A DNA stretch of 64,000 nucleotides from Semisulcospira habei (lineage: Eukaryota; Mollusca; Gastropoda; Semisulcospiridae), in the NCBI GenBank assembly GCA_036245525.1, contig BTPG01000007.1, positions 161,878,063 through 161,942,062 of the forward strand, written 5' to 3'. The notes under the pieces are model-generated. The model was given only the letters and a program-made list of their open reading frames with translations. It ran no database searches and was not told the origin of the DNA. Both the position numbers and the translations under genes were made by a program. This document shows, one piece after another, positions 13,975 to 26,800 of the stretch (position 1 is its first letter; each line of letters starts with the position of its first letter).

Positions 13975-14851
13975 TTAGCTCCAACGGACGTAAGTTTTCA
14001 TTCAATTCTAAGAATGCTGTGCTAATGCCAAGGAATTCCAGGCTGGTAAGCTTGCATTGTGTCATCAGGACATCCGCTGCCCTTTTTGTGACTGCATCGC
14101 TCACTAGTTTTAGAAAAGAGAGGGTAGTGGGAGAGAAGGAATGACAGACCTATCATTTTGAGCCTACCACTGAACACCTACTACATAAAGCAGTAGGGAC
14201 TACCCCCAGGCGCCCCACCATCCGCTGGAAAATATCCAGACCTCCCCCCGATTGATTGAGTGCATTTTTTGGCTTTGGGCGACGCCTTTGTTAAAAGTAA
14301 AGAAAAATTGCACCACAAAATTGCCTAGGTGTTGCCTTTTCAAAATTAGTCTGTCTTCTTCCACTGCAACACCTCATAAGCTTTAGGGATGCAATCCGCG
14401 CTGTACTGGCGGTGCTACCAGTAAATTCTGAAGGCGGCTTCTAGTACTTGCGTTGTGTTTGCAATTTCAGGTTACGCCGTATGCCTATCTGAAGAGCCCC
14501 CCCCCCCCCCCCCCCCCACACTTGGGGCGAAACCGGTCGTAGGCGGCAAAAACTTAAAATGTAGCGCTCAGGGTGGGGGGGAGGGGGCCTACCTCTACCT
14601 TGAACCTTACGTTGCTTGTCCGATGACTCGGCGTACTTGGAAAAGCCGAAAGCTAAATTGAGGATCGGCCGCTTTACTAGTACTAGGCTCCCAGCCTCTG
14701 GAACCGAAAACTACGTCACTGAGCTTCGCGCGCGTAGTCCGCTACACACCTACTAGCTGATAAATCAGAAAAAGTACTCGCACACAGTGCGCCAAGCGTG
14801 CACTGAACTCTGACTCACAGGTAGTAACTAGCGATAGCTCCTCTGCTACAG
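13975..14851. other. Region upstream of KazB, with a poly-C run
   Basis: A run of about 20 C lies at 14498-14517, with G-rich sequence at 14570-14587. No gene or clear repeat is seen. The tandem similarity to the KazA promoter begins only near the TATA box. Confidence 0.4.
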
Positions 14852-14858
14852 TATAAAA
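14852..14858 (+). promoter_or_regulatory. TATA box of KazB
   Basis: TATAAAAG lies 43 bases before the ATG. The leader after it (ACATTCCTAGTCGTGTAAAC) matches the KazA leader, but a 24-base piece present between box and leader in KazA is missing here. Confidence 0.6.
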
Positions 14859-14894
14859 GGGCAGACATTCCTAGTCGTGTAAACACCCAGCAAA

Positions 14895-16268
14895 ATGATC
14901 AAGACCGGTTGTCTTCTGCTCCTCGTGATCTCTGGTGAGTAAAATATTGCTGAACAAAATATGTCTGGGCCAACGTCACTGAGTCACCGTGCACAGTACG
15001 GGCCACCTCAGCCTCTGATGATAGCCCAGGTAACGTTTGCTTACGTGTAGAAATGTACCCCAGGGTTGTGGAGCGTTTGTGTAGGTTCTATGTTTTTTCA
15101 TATCTTAACCCTTTTAGCCCCAAGGTCTCATTTCTCAAATTTTTTAGGCGTTCACATATGCAGGAAATGGCTTGAACATGATAATTCAAGGGCAGTGCCA
15201 AATTAGCTTAGCGCCTTGAATTACCCTTGAATTATCATGGTCACTCCATCTTCTGCTGTAGGGATCCGAGGCTAAAAGGGTTAAACTGTACCAACAATGA
15301 AAATCTCGCTTTATTAAAAAATGGACACTACAGGCTTTTGCAATACCGTACGCCAGATTTCATCGTTAACCCTTTTCATTATGAGACACTACTGCTTGAA
15401 ATTATTTGACTATAAATAGTTCAAGGATGGTGCCAGAATAGCTTGGCGCCTCAGGCGCCAAGCTATTCTGGCACCGCCCTTGAACTAAAATGGTGGATCT
15501 ATCTCCTAATCTGTAATGTAACCTTTATGATATGACAATAAGCAAATTATACAAACCGGTCTCAGGAAGAAAACAATTTGTTAAGGCATAGGCATTCAGT
15601 AAAACCATTTCCACAAAGCAAAACAAAACTATTTATAAAATTCGCCGATACAGCAAGACGAGTTCTCATTATGACGTCTTTCCTTAGCTAAGTCTTTTCT
15701 AAGTCGTTTCTGCTCTTCTTTTACAATCCATGCGAGTATAGGCACACGTCACAGTTTTACAATCCATATGAGTATAGGAGGCACACGTCACAGTTTTCTA
15801 TTGTCGCTTGTGCAGAACGGTGGAACTCTCCTATTTTAGCAAAGATCAGAAACGTCTTCCATTTTACAACATTCAAATTTCACAATTGATTAAAGGTTAA
15901 GTTAGCTCTTTCGGGCAGCGGCACGGTGGTAGAGCGTTCGACTCTCGTCCTAAGGTCGTAGGTTCGAAACCAGCTAGGGTCAACATTCGTACAGACCTCT
16001 TTCCGGTGCCCCGTCTTTGAAATCGCCTTCATGGTGGACAAAAGACAAAAGCCCTAAACGTTTAACGTTTTTGTCTACCGTATTAAAAAAAAAAAAATAC
16101 GGTAGACTTTGAAATGGGGCTGGTCGGGGCGCATTCCGGAACATGCACATGACGTTTTTTGGCGTGAGGGACAGAAATTCTGGCAAAACCTAAGTAACAA
16201 TATAAAAATGACGTCACGTCTAGCTACGCAAACCTTGCTAGAGAACGTCTTTTTGGCGTCAAAGCACC

Positions 16269-16300
<32 letters not shown>

Positions 16301-19300
16301 GCGTGTGCGTGCGCGTGTGTGTGTGCACAAAACCGCTAAAATGAGTGACTTTCTTTACCATCCTTATGGAAAATGGGTGTGTGCAAAATTCCGGGTGACC
16401 ACGTCAGGCACCCATTTTTTCTGAGGGTTGTTTCTGCATTATCTTTCATTCAAAAGTCAGAAATAAATATCAAAATATGATGTCCCATTTTCAGAGGTTT
16501 ACCTCATGTGTGCTTGCAACGCACTGGGCCTGTGTGTTGCCACGGAAGCGAGTGTCTCTATAGATCAACTTGATATCTGATTGATCGGCGCGCAGTGACA
16601 CTGATGAACTGAGTTGTTTCCCCTCCTATTGCCTTTCGTCTCGCCGGCCGTTGTTCCGTTTGCAGAGGTACAATTTTATGCAATATTTCTTAGTTAAGAG
16701 CACGCCCAAGTGTACTTCTTCAGCGCAGTTATTTAACTGAGATGCTCCCAATCCGATACAATTGCACAGTCAGCAAATACTGACCCGTTTGGCCGAGAAA
16801 ACTGAGACGTCTGCTACGGCCCGTCGGGCCGGCGTCTGTTGCTCAGTCTTGTTGTAGTAAAAGATAATAGAACCCCACGATTTTAACAAAAGCTTTCTTC
16901 TTCAATGAAAGGAAATTGTTCAATAACAGCATTACAAGGTCAATCTGTGACGCGATTTTGTTGCTTTTTTTCTGACATGTGTGATTGTGATCAAAAAGTA
17001 ACTTGACACATGCATGCACTATGACAAAACCAAAATGGCGCCAGATTTCAGTGTGTATTTCAATCATCGAAAGCAAAACTGCCTCGCGATTCGAAGAACA
17101 GACTTCCACGAACAGGTTTTTCGGATTGTGCAACTGAAGTGTCACTTTTTACTGTATTACCAGTTATTGTTCGTAGGGGGCTGGGGTCTACAGTAATTAT
17201 GTATATATCTGATCCAAAATGTCAACGGTTTACATGGTTGCATTTGACATGTTTGCAGCACTGTTTTGGCCACACTCAGCACTTTCTGCAAACACCCAGC
17301 GCCAGATGGCAGCAGGATGTCTGGTAGGAGGGTGCATAGACGGCAGCGGAATGCCCCCAATTACAAACTGGTAAGTGATTCTGTGATTATCTTCATTTTA
17401 TTGGCTCACGTGCGAAGCAAAAGTGAGTTTATGTTCTGGGCCACTGGTCGTCCTTGTCGTCCATGGTAAACTTTAATGGTGGCAATTTCTCGGAGACTAT
17501 TCAAGCCACATTCTTCAAGCTGGGCCCAATGATACTTTGTGGCAAGACCTTTGTAAACATACCAAATTGAGTGACCTCTCTCAAAGGGTCACGCGGGGTT
17601 GACAGATGTGTGAAAACTGCTTACATTTTCAGAAAACATGGATTTTTCTGCTGCAGAAGCCAGCCCTCATCACCGAGGTCACACATATGTAAATCGGTCA
17701 TACACGGGATTATTCTTTTTATTCTTGTGCAAGACCCCTTAAACCAAAATTGGGCTGTTTCTGTCCTAATGCAGCTTTTATTTTCTTTCTTTTTCAAATT
17801 GGCAAATGGGGCCTGGGATGGACCTGAGACTGAAAGTGCAAGCGCATCGCAATACAAGGACAGTGATTACGAGGAGTTTGTACCGGGCTCGAGCTCACAG
17901 GATTCCGACGGTGTGTCACCATCAATCTCTGGGATCTCTGACACAGACAGTATTGTATTGACTATGTTAGATTTCATCAAAGTGGCAGGTTCAGGGTGGG
18001 CAGGTGTCAATGAAGCAGGTACCAGCAAGGTGCAGTGTGCGTTAGGGGGTGAATTAAGGTGTGGCAATGAGAATGTGGATAGGTGTGCACGTGTCGCAGA
18101 GAGGGAAAGGAAAGTACAAATGGGACAAGAAATATGCATGCAAATTGTGTAGCAAGCTTGTCTTGAAAATGAGCACGCACTTACAAGATGTCCATGCAGA
18201 TGAGGCAGACGTTGCTAAAATTTTGTTGATGAAAAAAGGGACAAAGCAAAGATGTCAAGCATGGATCAGACTACAAGATGAGGGTGATTACATGCATAAC
18301 GTTGCCGTTCTTGAAATGAAATCAGGATGTTTGATTCCTAAGTATCGCACCAAAACCAGTAAGGTAGACGACCTTCTCGCCTGTAGCCATTGCAAAGGGC
18401 TCTATCAAAAAAAGCTGATCTCTGTACACTCAAAACATTGCTGTCAGAAACCAGGAGGGTTTCAAATCACTAAGAGAGGTGAGGCAGCACAACGTGGGAG
18501 TCTAATGCTTCCAATACCCTTAGACGTTGACTTTTCCTTCTATCATAAGGTATTAGCCAGACAAAAAGATGATGCGATAAGCCGTCTCATCAGAACTGAC
18601 CCCTTGCTTCTTGAGTATGAAAAGAGATTATTTGACCGCAGGGACATTGAAGAACACACAGCTGGACAAATCAGCTCCAGGATGCGGGAGTTAGGGATTC
18701 TATTAAAGATTATCAGAGTGAGGTCAGAAATGAAAATCGCAAGTTTAAATGCTGTGATCAATTCAGCTAGCTTTGATCATGCTGTACTGGCTGTAAAAGA
18801 GCTAGCAGAATTTGATGAGGACACACATCAGTTCAAAAAAGGCAATCTCGCAGTGCGCATAGGCCATGCCTTGAAAAATGTTCACAGATCAAAAAGTCAC
18901 AGGCATCCAAACAGCTTGGGCATGGTTCAGATGACAGGTGGTGACAGGAGCTCTCTGAGGCACAGCAGTTTGACTCTGTCTTCACCGGGGACTGGTACGA
19001 TTGTGTGTCAGCTACAGCAGCCCAGTCGGTCGGGAAAATGACCACGAACAAACCCAAGCTGATCCCATCATGTGAAGATGTGAGGAAGGTCCAACAGCTT
19101 CTTGAGACAAGGATGGTTTCAGAAGATTATCCGACAGTGGTTAAGGCAACTCTTTGCGCTGTATCACTTTTCAACCGAAAACGAGGGGGAGAAGTTCAGA
19201 GAATGAATGTATCAGACTTCCAGAATGCTAAGATTGGATCGATCACCAATCAAGATATCTTGAAAGGTCTCACAGAGGTTGAGAAGAAAATGATGAATCA

Positions 19301-22300
19301 TTTTCAGCGAGTGGAAATCAGAGGCAAGTTTAATAGGAGTGTTCCCATTTTGCTGACAACTGTGGACAGAATCCTTCAAATGAGGCAATCGGTGCCAGCT
19401 CTCGCTGGTTCCCAGTACATCTTTGCCACACCTTCTGGTCAGAGGCCTTACAGAGGCCATGATGTTCTGAAGGAACATGCACTACAAGCACAAGTGTCAA
19501 ACCCAGCCATGTTCACATTTACTCAGTTATGGAAGCAGGTTGCAACTTTGGCTCAGTCAATGGCCATCTCGGAGTTAGACCAGGATCAGCTGGCAGACTT
19601 CCTTGGTCATGATATTCGGATACATCGCCATATCTACCGCCAACCTCAAGACGTCCTTCAAAAGGCAAAAGTGGCAAAGATTCTTCTGTCAGTTAACAAT
19701 GGGATGACAGATTTTGAGAGTTGCATTAGAGCTGAGCTGGGCGATGATGAAGAGATTGACTTTGACAATGAAGACACATCAGAAACTGGCAGAGAGGTCT
19801 CGGGGGAAACAGCACCTGTGAATGAAGCAAGCAGCAAGTCAACAACCCAGGAATCAATGAGCATGACAGAGAAAAGACGCCCAGAGCCTGATGACAATCT
19901 AGATAGTTTTGATGATGACAGTACTGCGTCAGCTCCTGTTCGAAAGAAAGCTAGATTTACAAGGAAACCATGGGGGAAAGCTGAAGAGAAAGCTGTTCAA
20001 ACTCGTTTCAAGACACACCTCGTCGTGAACAAACTTCCTGGAAAGGCTGATATACAGCAGGCAATCGCAGAAGAGCCCGCACTTAGACATAGGTGCTGGA
20101 CAAACATTAAGGATTACATCCGCAACAGACTGGAAAAGTTACAAAAGTTACAAAAGAAATGAATTGAATTCTCCGACACTCGCGGCATTTTCGTTTTCCA
20201 GATTTATAACAAGAGTGTTATTATTAGGTTGGTTTCAGCATGTATTGTTTGTTTTTATCTGATGGACGCCTGGATCATTTTGTATACTGTATAACCTTTG
20301 AATTTGCAAAACGAAACAGCCGGCTGGGGACAAAAGACAATAATAAGATAAGAAAACCATTGACAATGTAAAGATTTATTACAAGAGTGTTATTATGGGG
20401 TTGGTCCGCCTGGATCATTTTGTTTACTGTATAACATTTAAAACTTTGCAAATGGAACAGCGGTTGGGGACGAAAGACAATAATAAGGGGTAAGAAAACC
20501 ATTGTCAACATAAAGATTTATTACAAGAGTGCTACTATGGGGTTGGTCCGCCTGGATAATTTTGTATACTGTATAACATTTAAAACTTTGCAAATGGAAC
20601 AGCGGTTGGGGATGAAAGACAATAGTAAGGTAAGAAAACCATTGTCAACATAAAGATTTATTACAATAGCGTTATTATTTGGTTGTTTTCAGCGTGTATA
20701 GCTCTGTTTTATCTGATGTACACCTGGATCATTTTGTATACTGTGTAACATTAACCTTACTTTGCAACTAAACAGTGGCCCCCACCCGGGTCTGCCCTGG
20801 GGGATTTGGGTGGGGTTAACTACTTTTTAGTTCCTAGGGTCACCCTGGTCAGCCCCACAGGGTGGGTTTTCCTCTCAATTCTGGGGCATGTGTTTCTGTC
20901 TACCCTTGGTCCGTTAACTTGTATTTTTCTTTTTTAAGCTCTCCCTACTGTCTGCGCTGCCTGTATCTCTTGAAAAGAAGTACCCAACGGAGAAAGAAAC
21001 ACGCTTAGAAAAGACAGTTACAACACAATTTATAAATATTTCAGGTAAATCCGCTTTGTCAAAACAGACAAACAAACGGAGAGATCAGTCCCTACTTATT
21101 TTTATTCGCAGAAGGAATGTGGCACATTCCTTCTGCGAATGAAGATAAGTAGCGACTGATCTCTCTGTTTGTTTGTCTGTTTTGACAAAGTGGATTTACC
21201 CGAAATATTAATAAATTGTGTTGTGACCATCTTTTCTAAGCGTGTTTCTTTCTCCGTTGGGTACTTCTTTGCATTTTACATGATTGGCAGTCACCTTTTT
21301 GGTCTGAATAATTTTTTGGGGGGTATCTCTCTTGATTTTGGATGTGTGTTGCTAAATGGTCTTAGGTTTATTTAGCGTATTAGACTGGCTGGTGACATAC
21401 ATTCAATATTCTGTTCATTTTTTTTTTCACAAGCAGTGCTGGCACGTCCTGAAAAAGTCCGGACGTTCAGCATTGTACAACCGATCCGGACGAAAGACAA
21501 TAACAAGATAAGAAAACCATTGTCAACATAAAGATTTATTACAAGAGTGTTATTATTTCAGTGTGTATAGCTTGTTTTTATCTGATGTACGCCTGGATCA
21601 TTTTGGAAATGTCTGTAACTTTTTTGTTACTATAAAGTACACTTTGCATACTGTGCATTGTTTCAAAAGTCACAGGAAGCATAAACCTTAGCTGAGTTGG
21701 TATACCTCGCCCTCTGCCTAGGTTAAACGCACCAGCGGCGCCATTGTTGCTATTTTCGCCCCAGATCGGTAGACCGGACCGGTCATGTGCACTAGAACTG
21801 CACGCGCAGGTTGGCTTCTGCACTTGTAGTGTGGTCTCGTACGTTCACGCGGAAGATTGTGATCGCAGTCCAAAAAAGGTTCGTTTGCGGTTTTAACTTT
21901 TAGCCGTGCCTTTTACCTCCCCTAACACGCCAGTTTTGTGTTGAGATAGCGGAGGCTTGTGTCATGCCCCACACCACTGAATCAAGTCCATTGTACATGT
22001 AGTGCGCTCATTTCTCGAACTTCAACTATGACGGTGCTTTCTGCCGCAAACGACGCAGATGTCGCAAAATCACCTCCATTGAGGATTAAAAAAGCTATTT
22101 TTCAAATCTGCCAAATCGCATAATGTTTCGTGGTGCTAGCATAAGGATGGATGCATTATTGCCGGATTGCATATATGGGAAAGGGTTTATTCTTTATTCA
22201 TGTTATTTTGCAGCAATCAAACGACGGTCACGTGATTCTTTCTCCGAGGTTGCCCATTACAGGTGCAGAAAGCACATGTTCTAAACAGATCAGGTGCACC

Positions 22301-23760
22301 AGACCTGTCCGAGCGACCGGTCTGGTGCCAAAATAGCAACATTGGCACCGCTGGTGCGTTTAACCTAGGCACTGGACGAGGTATACCAACTCGGCTAAAC
22401 TTTATTGTCACACTTGCCAGAACTCAGTATTATATTTCTCTCTCCATATTATGAATAGAGGCACATAAGTCGCGGAAACCCTTTACATGCCGAAGGCAAG
22501 AACTAGTTTTCCTCATCACAAAGTTGGCAGAAAAAGGTTTGACTGCTCTTGATTGTTTAATTTGAAGTGTTTACAAACAATTACTGTGTTTTTATATGCA
22601 TGCACCTTTGATGTGATTAATAAAGGCTGAAATTTCAAGTGATTTCTTATGTTGTCAGTTAACTAATTAATGTCAGTGTTCTGTTTTGTCATTTTAACTC
22701 ATTCTACCCCAAGACCGGAATCTCCAAATGTTGAAGTCATCTTCTGAAGACTGTGTTGCAGTGCAGGACACAGATCGACCATGATAGTTCAAGGGTGATG
22801 CCAGAACAGCTTGGCGCCCATAGGCGCCATTCTATTCTGGCATCACCCTTGAACTATCAAGGTCGATCTTTATTTTGCTGTGGTTTGTCTGGGGTAGAAT
22901 AAGTTAAGTGTTAGTTTCTTCGTTTGGGTCTTTTTCTATCTTTAATATTTTTCCACACTTTTTAACCCGCATCATACTGAGGCTAAAACTTCAAATTTGT
23001 ACGCTGCCATATGCAAGCTACATTACAGTACTTACAGATGAGGACATAGACCAATGGCTTTAGTTCAAGGGTGGTGCCACAATAGCTTGGCGCCTAGAGG
23101 CGCCAAGCTATTCTGGCATTACCCTTGGACTATTTTAGTCACACATGTTGCACACACTGGTGTATTCCGAATGATAAGGGTTAATATTCAAAATGCTCTG
23201 TTGCTGTTTGTCTCAAACTCCAGAGTACATAAAAAAGTCCTTTAATTTCCAGAATACATTATGTTGATTCTCACATAAATGTCATGATAAACTGTTTTGC
23301 TTCAGAAGGACAAAGCGTAGCAATGTTTAAAAGATTTCCTCTGTAAAAATCATAATCGAAAGGTTAAGGGGGCCAGTGTTCGTTTAATTTTGCACCATAC
23401 AATGTTAAAAATGTTAATGCATACATACGCATTAAGTTGAAAAAACAAAAACAAATTAATGTGAAAAAGAAGTATTCCATGAACTTGACCTTATTACAGA
23501 CGCCTAATGTTGTGAAGACACTCATTTTCACTGTAATGCCAGTTTTTGTGTGAGAGGCACCCACTTTATTGGTAGAAACCCATTTTTTTTCTCCATCTAG
23601 TGGCTCTGTTTCTAGAAAATGTCTTTTATTTTAAGTTATAGAGCTTAGTTATAAGGTGAGTTCTAAACATTCGCATCAATTCCAGAGCTCTAGAATAAAT
23701 AGAAATATGGGAACCCATTTTCACATAAAATGGTAGCTAACCCACTCTGAGGCTTTTGTC

Positions 23761-23842
<82 letters not shown>

Positions 23843-26800
23843 TGTCTGTCTGTCTGTGTGTGTGTGTGTGTGAGTGACAGCGACTAGAGCCCGGGTTTGA
23901 GGACAGACAAGCTTGACGTTTTAGGATTTTGTCCCTAAAAGAATTATCCCAGTACCTTTTTTTGATCAAGCTGCTCAATGGCGAGAAACTGGCCGTTTCA
24001 CAAAAACCAGTTTGTCCACACTGGAGTCCGTAATTTTTCTTCTTTTTACTAGCTATTTGCGTTTAGCTAGATAAAAGGGAGATATTGAATGAGTTCGTAT
24101 CTCTAGAACTTTTTGCGTGATAAATTTTTTTTGTTTAAATATATTTTCACGTTTTGGGGATTAATTTCACGAATTATATGGGTTAATCTTAAAACAATTG
24201 AATCTTCTTTTAAAAACACACAATCTTCTCATTAATAATCGCATGATTTTTCGTATATGGTATTTACATAAGCCTACAGTTTGTCTCGGCTGGCGGGTAC
24301 GATTAGGTCAATTGTGACCTATATGTTCTAGGTGGTGTGAAAATCAGACACTGTTCTGCACCATGATTTATGAGTCATTTGTAAAACAGCTACTTACTTT
24401 ATTTTACTTACGCCTGTCACCCCTCCCTGGGTATAGGCCGTCGACCAGAGACCTCCAGCGACTCCTGTCCTGTGCTTCTCCTTCGATTTTACTCCAGGTG
24501 GTTCCCAGTCTCTTGATGTCTGCTTGGAGGTCTCGACACCAGGTGTTTCTCGGCCTGCCTCTTTTCCTCTTTCCCTGGGGGTTCCATGACAATGCCTGCC
24601 TAGTGATACTGGAAACTGGCTTTCTCAGACTGTGACCAATCCATCCCCATCTTCTTCGCCCAATTTCATTCTCTGCTGTTATCTGCTCTGTTCTCTCCCA
24701 GATTCTGACGTTGCTGATCTTCTCTGGCCAGTTGATTTTCAAGATTCTTCTAAGGCAACTGTTTATGAAGATGTGTACTCTGCTGACTGTGGTTTTTGTC
24801 AACCCCCAAGTCTCTGCTCCATATAGGAGAACTGCTTTTACGTTTGCATTGAAAATCCGGACTTTGGTGTGTTGTGACAGCTCTCTGGAACTCCACACTT
24901 TTTTCAACTGAAGAAAGGCCGCTCTTGCTTTACCGATTCGTGCTCTGACATCTGCATCAGTGCCGCCTTTTTTGTCGATGATGCTCCCGAGATAGGTGAA
25001 GGACTCTACCTCCTCCAACGGGGTGCCAGCAAGCAAGACTGGTTCTTCCCTGGTTGCGTTCAGCCTCATTGTCTTTGTTTTTTGTTTGTGGATGGTGAGG
25101 CCCACTTGGGACGAGATGTCAGCAAGCCTCGTGGTCTTGTCCTGCATTTGTTGATGAGTGTGGGACAGTAAAGCCAAGTCGTCTGCAAAATCGAGGTCGT
25201 CAAGCTGTGTCCACAGTGTCCACTGTATTCCGCTTCTTCTCTTCTCAGTGATCCTCTTCATGACCCAGTCTATGGCCAGTAGGAAGAGGAACGGAGACAG
25301 TAGACACCCCTGCCTGACGCCGGTTCTGACCTGGAGCTCCCTGGTGAACTGCCCTTCGTGGATCACGCGACATGTCATGCCATCGTAGCTGCTCTTGATC
25401 AGGCAGACGAGCTTTGTGGGTACACCGTAGTGTCGTAGGAGTTTCCACAAAGTCTCTCGGTCCACGCTATCAAATGCTTTCTCGTAATCCACAAAGTTGA
25501 TGTACAGCGGAGAGCTCCACTCCAGAGACTGTTCCTCGATGACGCGGAGAGTGGCAATCTGGTCTGTACATGAACGTTTTTTTTCTGAATCCTGCTTGCT
25601 GGTCTCTCAGCTGGGGGTCAACGGAGCTCTTCATTCTCTCCAGGATGATCCTGTTGAAGACCTTTCCTGGTACTGACAGCAAGGTGATTCCTCTGTAGTT
25701 GGAACACTTGCTGAGGTCGATTTTCTTGGGAAGCTTGATTAGGCACCCATCCTTCCAGTCAGCTGGAATCACCTCCTCTTCCCAGATCTTTCCAAACTGT
25801 GGATACAGCAGCTCTACTGTTGTCTCTAGGTCTGCTATCGGAGCCTCCGCTGGGATGCCATCTGGCCCTGCTGCTTTGCCGTTCTTCAAAAATGCCAATG
25901 CTCTTCTGGTCTCTTCCCGGCTGGGTCTGTCACAGCTGGTGGGTAGGTCAGTCTCTGCTGGCTGGATGTCTGGGGGGTCGGGTGGGGTGGGTCTTTGTCT
26001 TTTACTGGTCTTTCTGTATGGCCATACTTCCCTGACAATCTTCTGGTAATGTCGTAGAGCTGTTTCATGTTGCCGCTGCCTGCTGCCTTTTCTGCCTCTG
26101 CTGCTAGGCTGTCTGTGTAGGCCCTCTTGTCTACCCTGATACTCCTCTTCACCTCGCGGTTGGCTTCCGAGTATTCCTCCTGTGCCCTTGCTTTGGCTGC
26201 TCTCGTCGTGCGACTGTTGTTGACAACTGCTTTCTTCTGCTTCTTCACTTCTATCTTTTTTTCAAGGTCTGTGCCGACAGCCAGCCCTTGTGATGGTGTT
26301 TCTTGAACCCTACAGTGTCTTTGCAGGTTGCGGCAGCGCCTCTCTAACTGCCTTCCGCTGCTGCTCTGTGGTGACCGCCTCCTCTTCGTTTACTAGCTCC
26401 TGTAACGCTTGAAACCGGTTGGACAGCACCTTCTTCTTCTTCAGCGTTCTCGAGTTTCTGCCTCAGATGTCAAGATTGGTTGTTGAGATGAAGTTCGTGG
26501 TCTGCAGTAGGTCTAGAATGGAGCCCCAGAGTTTCTCTGACAGCGTCGCTCCATGTAGCTAGTGCATTATCCTGGCGTCTTGGTACGGGGGACAGGACTG
26601 CAGTACATGCTCTGGGGTCTGTAAACCAGTTTCACACAAGCAGTCTGCAGTGTGTGACAGTCCAAGTCGGTACAAGTGTGCACGCATTCGGCAGTGACCA
26701 GTCCTTGGACGGAATATGGTGGTCTGTTGGTGGCGCTGGAGGTGTCTTAACTGGTCATCAGATGGTGGGTTGTGTTGGGTCTGCCAGTCTGCATGATAGT

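Noticed and set aside
20980..21264. Transcription terminator or regulatory hairpin
   Set aside because: Related arms at 51503-52959 and a relic at 61490 show it is a repeated mobile element.
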